A stretch of DNA of 31,538 nt. It comes from RGDT01 sp964630925 (lineage in GTDB: Bacteria > Planctomycetota > Planctomycetia > Gemmatales > Gemmataceae). Location: assembly GCA_964630925.1 (NCBI GenBank), contig CAZVZK010000116.1, positions 1 to 31,538 of the forward strand, in the 5' to 3' direction. The notes under the pieces were generated by a model that worked only from the letters and a program-made list of their open reading frames with translations, ran no database searches and was not told the origin of the DNA. Made by a program: the position numbers and the translations under genes. Shown here in pieces: positions 31,340 to 31,538 of the stretch. Each line of letters starts with the position of its first letter. Position 1 is the first letter of the stretch.

Positions 31340-31480
31340 GGGACCCGTCGAGCCTCGTTCACAAGACGTTCAGGCCATTGAGTAAGCCCGGAGTAGCCGT
31401 TCACCCGACCTGTGGGGTTAGACAAAATGAGACGTGGAGGGCGGCCACGGCACGGCCGTGGGTGGCCTGACCACTCGCCG

Positions 31481-31514
31481 TGAAATGCAAATCCCGCCAC
31501 GAATTTGCATTTCA
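31481..31514. repeat. AT-rich perfect inverted repeat
   Basis: TGAAATGCAAAT (31481-31492) and ATTTGCATTTCA (31503-31514) are perfect complements with a 10-nt spacer. They stand out as AT-rich in very GC-rich DNA. A second hairpin, CCACGGC/GCCGTGG, is at 31445-31461. The rest of 31245-31538 shows no coding sequence I can support. The role could be an operator, a terminator or the end of a mobile element continuing beyond the window. Confidence 0.65.
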
Positions 31515-31538
31515 GTCCCTCATGCCGCTGCGCGGCAC

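Noticed and set aside
31245..31500. Small minus-strand open frame at the right edge
   Set aside because: Arg/Pro-rich composition overlapping several palindromes; no family features and no ribosome site.

Overview
The window looks like chromosomal DNA of a planctomycete, most likely of the Gemmata group (Gemmataceae). Four things point there: very high GC; an N-terminal TIGR02996-type "repeat-companion" segment on a formylglycine-generating-enzyme (SUMF1) gene; many lineage-type unknown proteins; and short GC-rich hairpin repeats scattered between genes. This is inference from sequence style, since no 16S gene is present.

Layout. 1-2700 holds the 3' end of an aldo/keto reductase, ribosomal protein bS21 with its own promoter and leader hairpin, a HEAT-repeat lipoprotein and a DUF1294 membrane protein. 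2700-6700 is an apparent operon: a Ser/Thr kinase fused to a receiver-like domain, an ABC ATPase starting 1 nt after the kinase stop, and a permease, with a 32-bp-arm hairpin between the last two. 6700-9500 (minus strand) has a small His-tailed membrane protein and two paralogous membrane proteins. 9650-10766 encodes a two-domain protein whose C-terminal half carries the complete galectin sugar-binding signature. 10785-11863 (minus) is an excisionase-like HTH plus PIN toxin-antitoxin pair whose toxin is frameshifted. 12011-15008 has a broken DUF6980 remnant and a full-length MgtA-type P-ATPase.

15392-21440 is a co-directional set: short-chain dehydrogenase, asparagine-synthase-type amidotransferase, and a DevC/DevA/DevB-like tripartite exporter. 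It may make and export a modified lipid or sugar compound. 21601-25098 is dnaE (minus). 25246-31244 contains a small secreted Lys-rich protein, the two halves of a split thiamine-diphosphate decarboxylase (ComD/ComE-like), queG, a YdeI-type protein and a TauE/SafE-type permease. Between the two decarboxylase halves lies a SUMF1 gene whose 3' end looks like the variable region of a diversity-generating retroelement (DGR). It is followed by only the first codons of a DGR-type accessory gene, and direct repeats flank the cassette. I read this as an orphan or decayed DGR target dropped into the decarboxylase operon.

The strongest leads are the bacterial galectin-domain protein, the orphan DGR target cassette with its repeat boundaries, and the mobile hairpin repeats, one copy of which is translated in frame inside the dehydrogenase gene.
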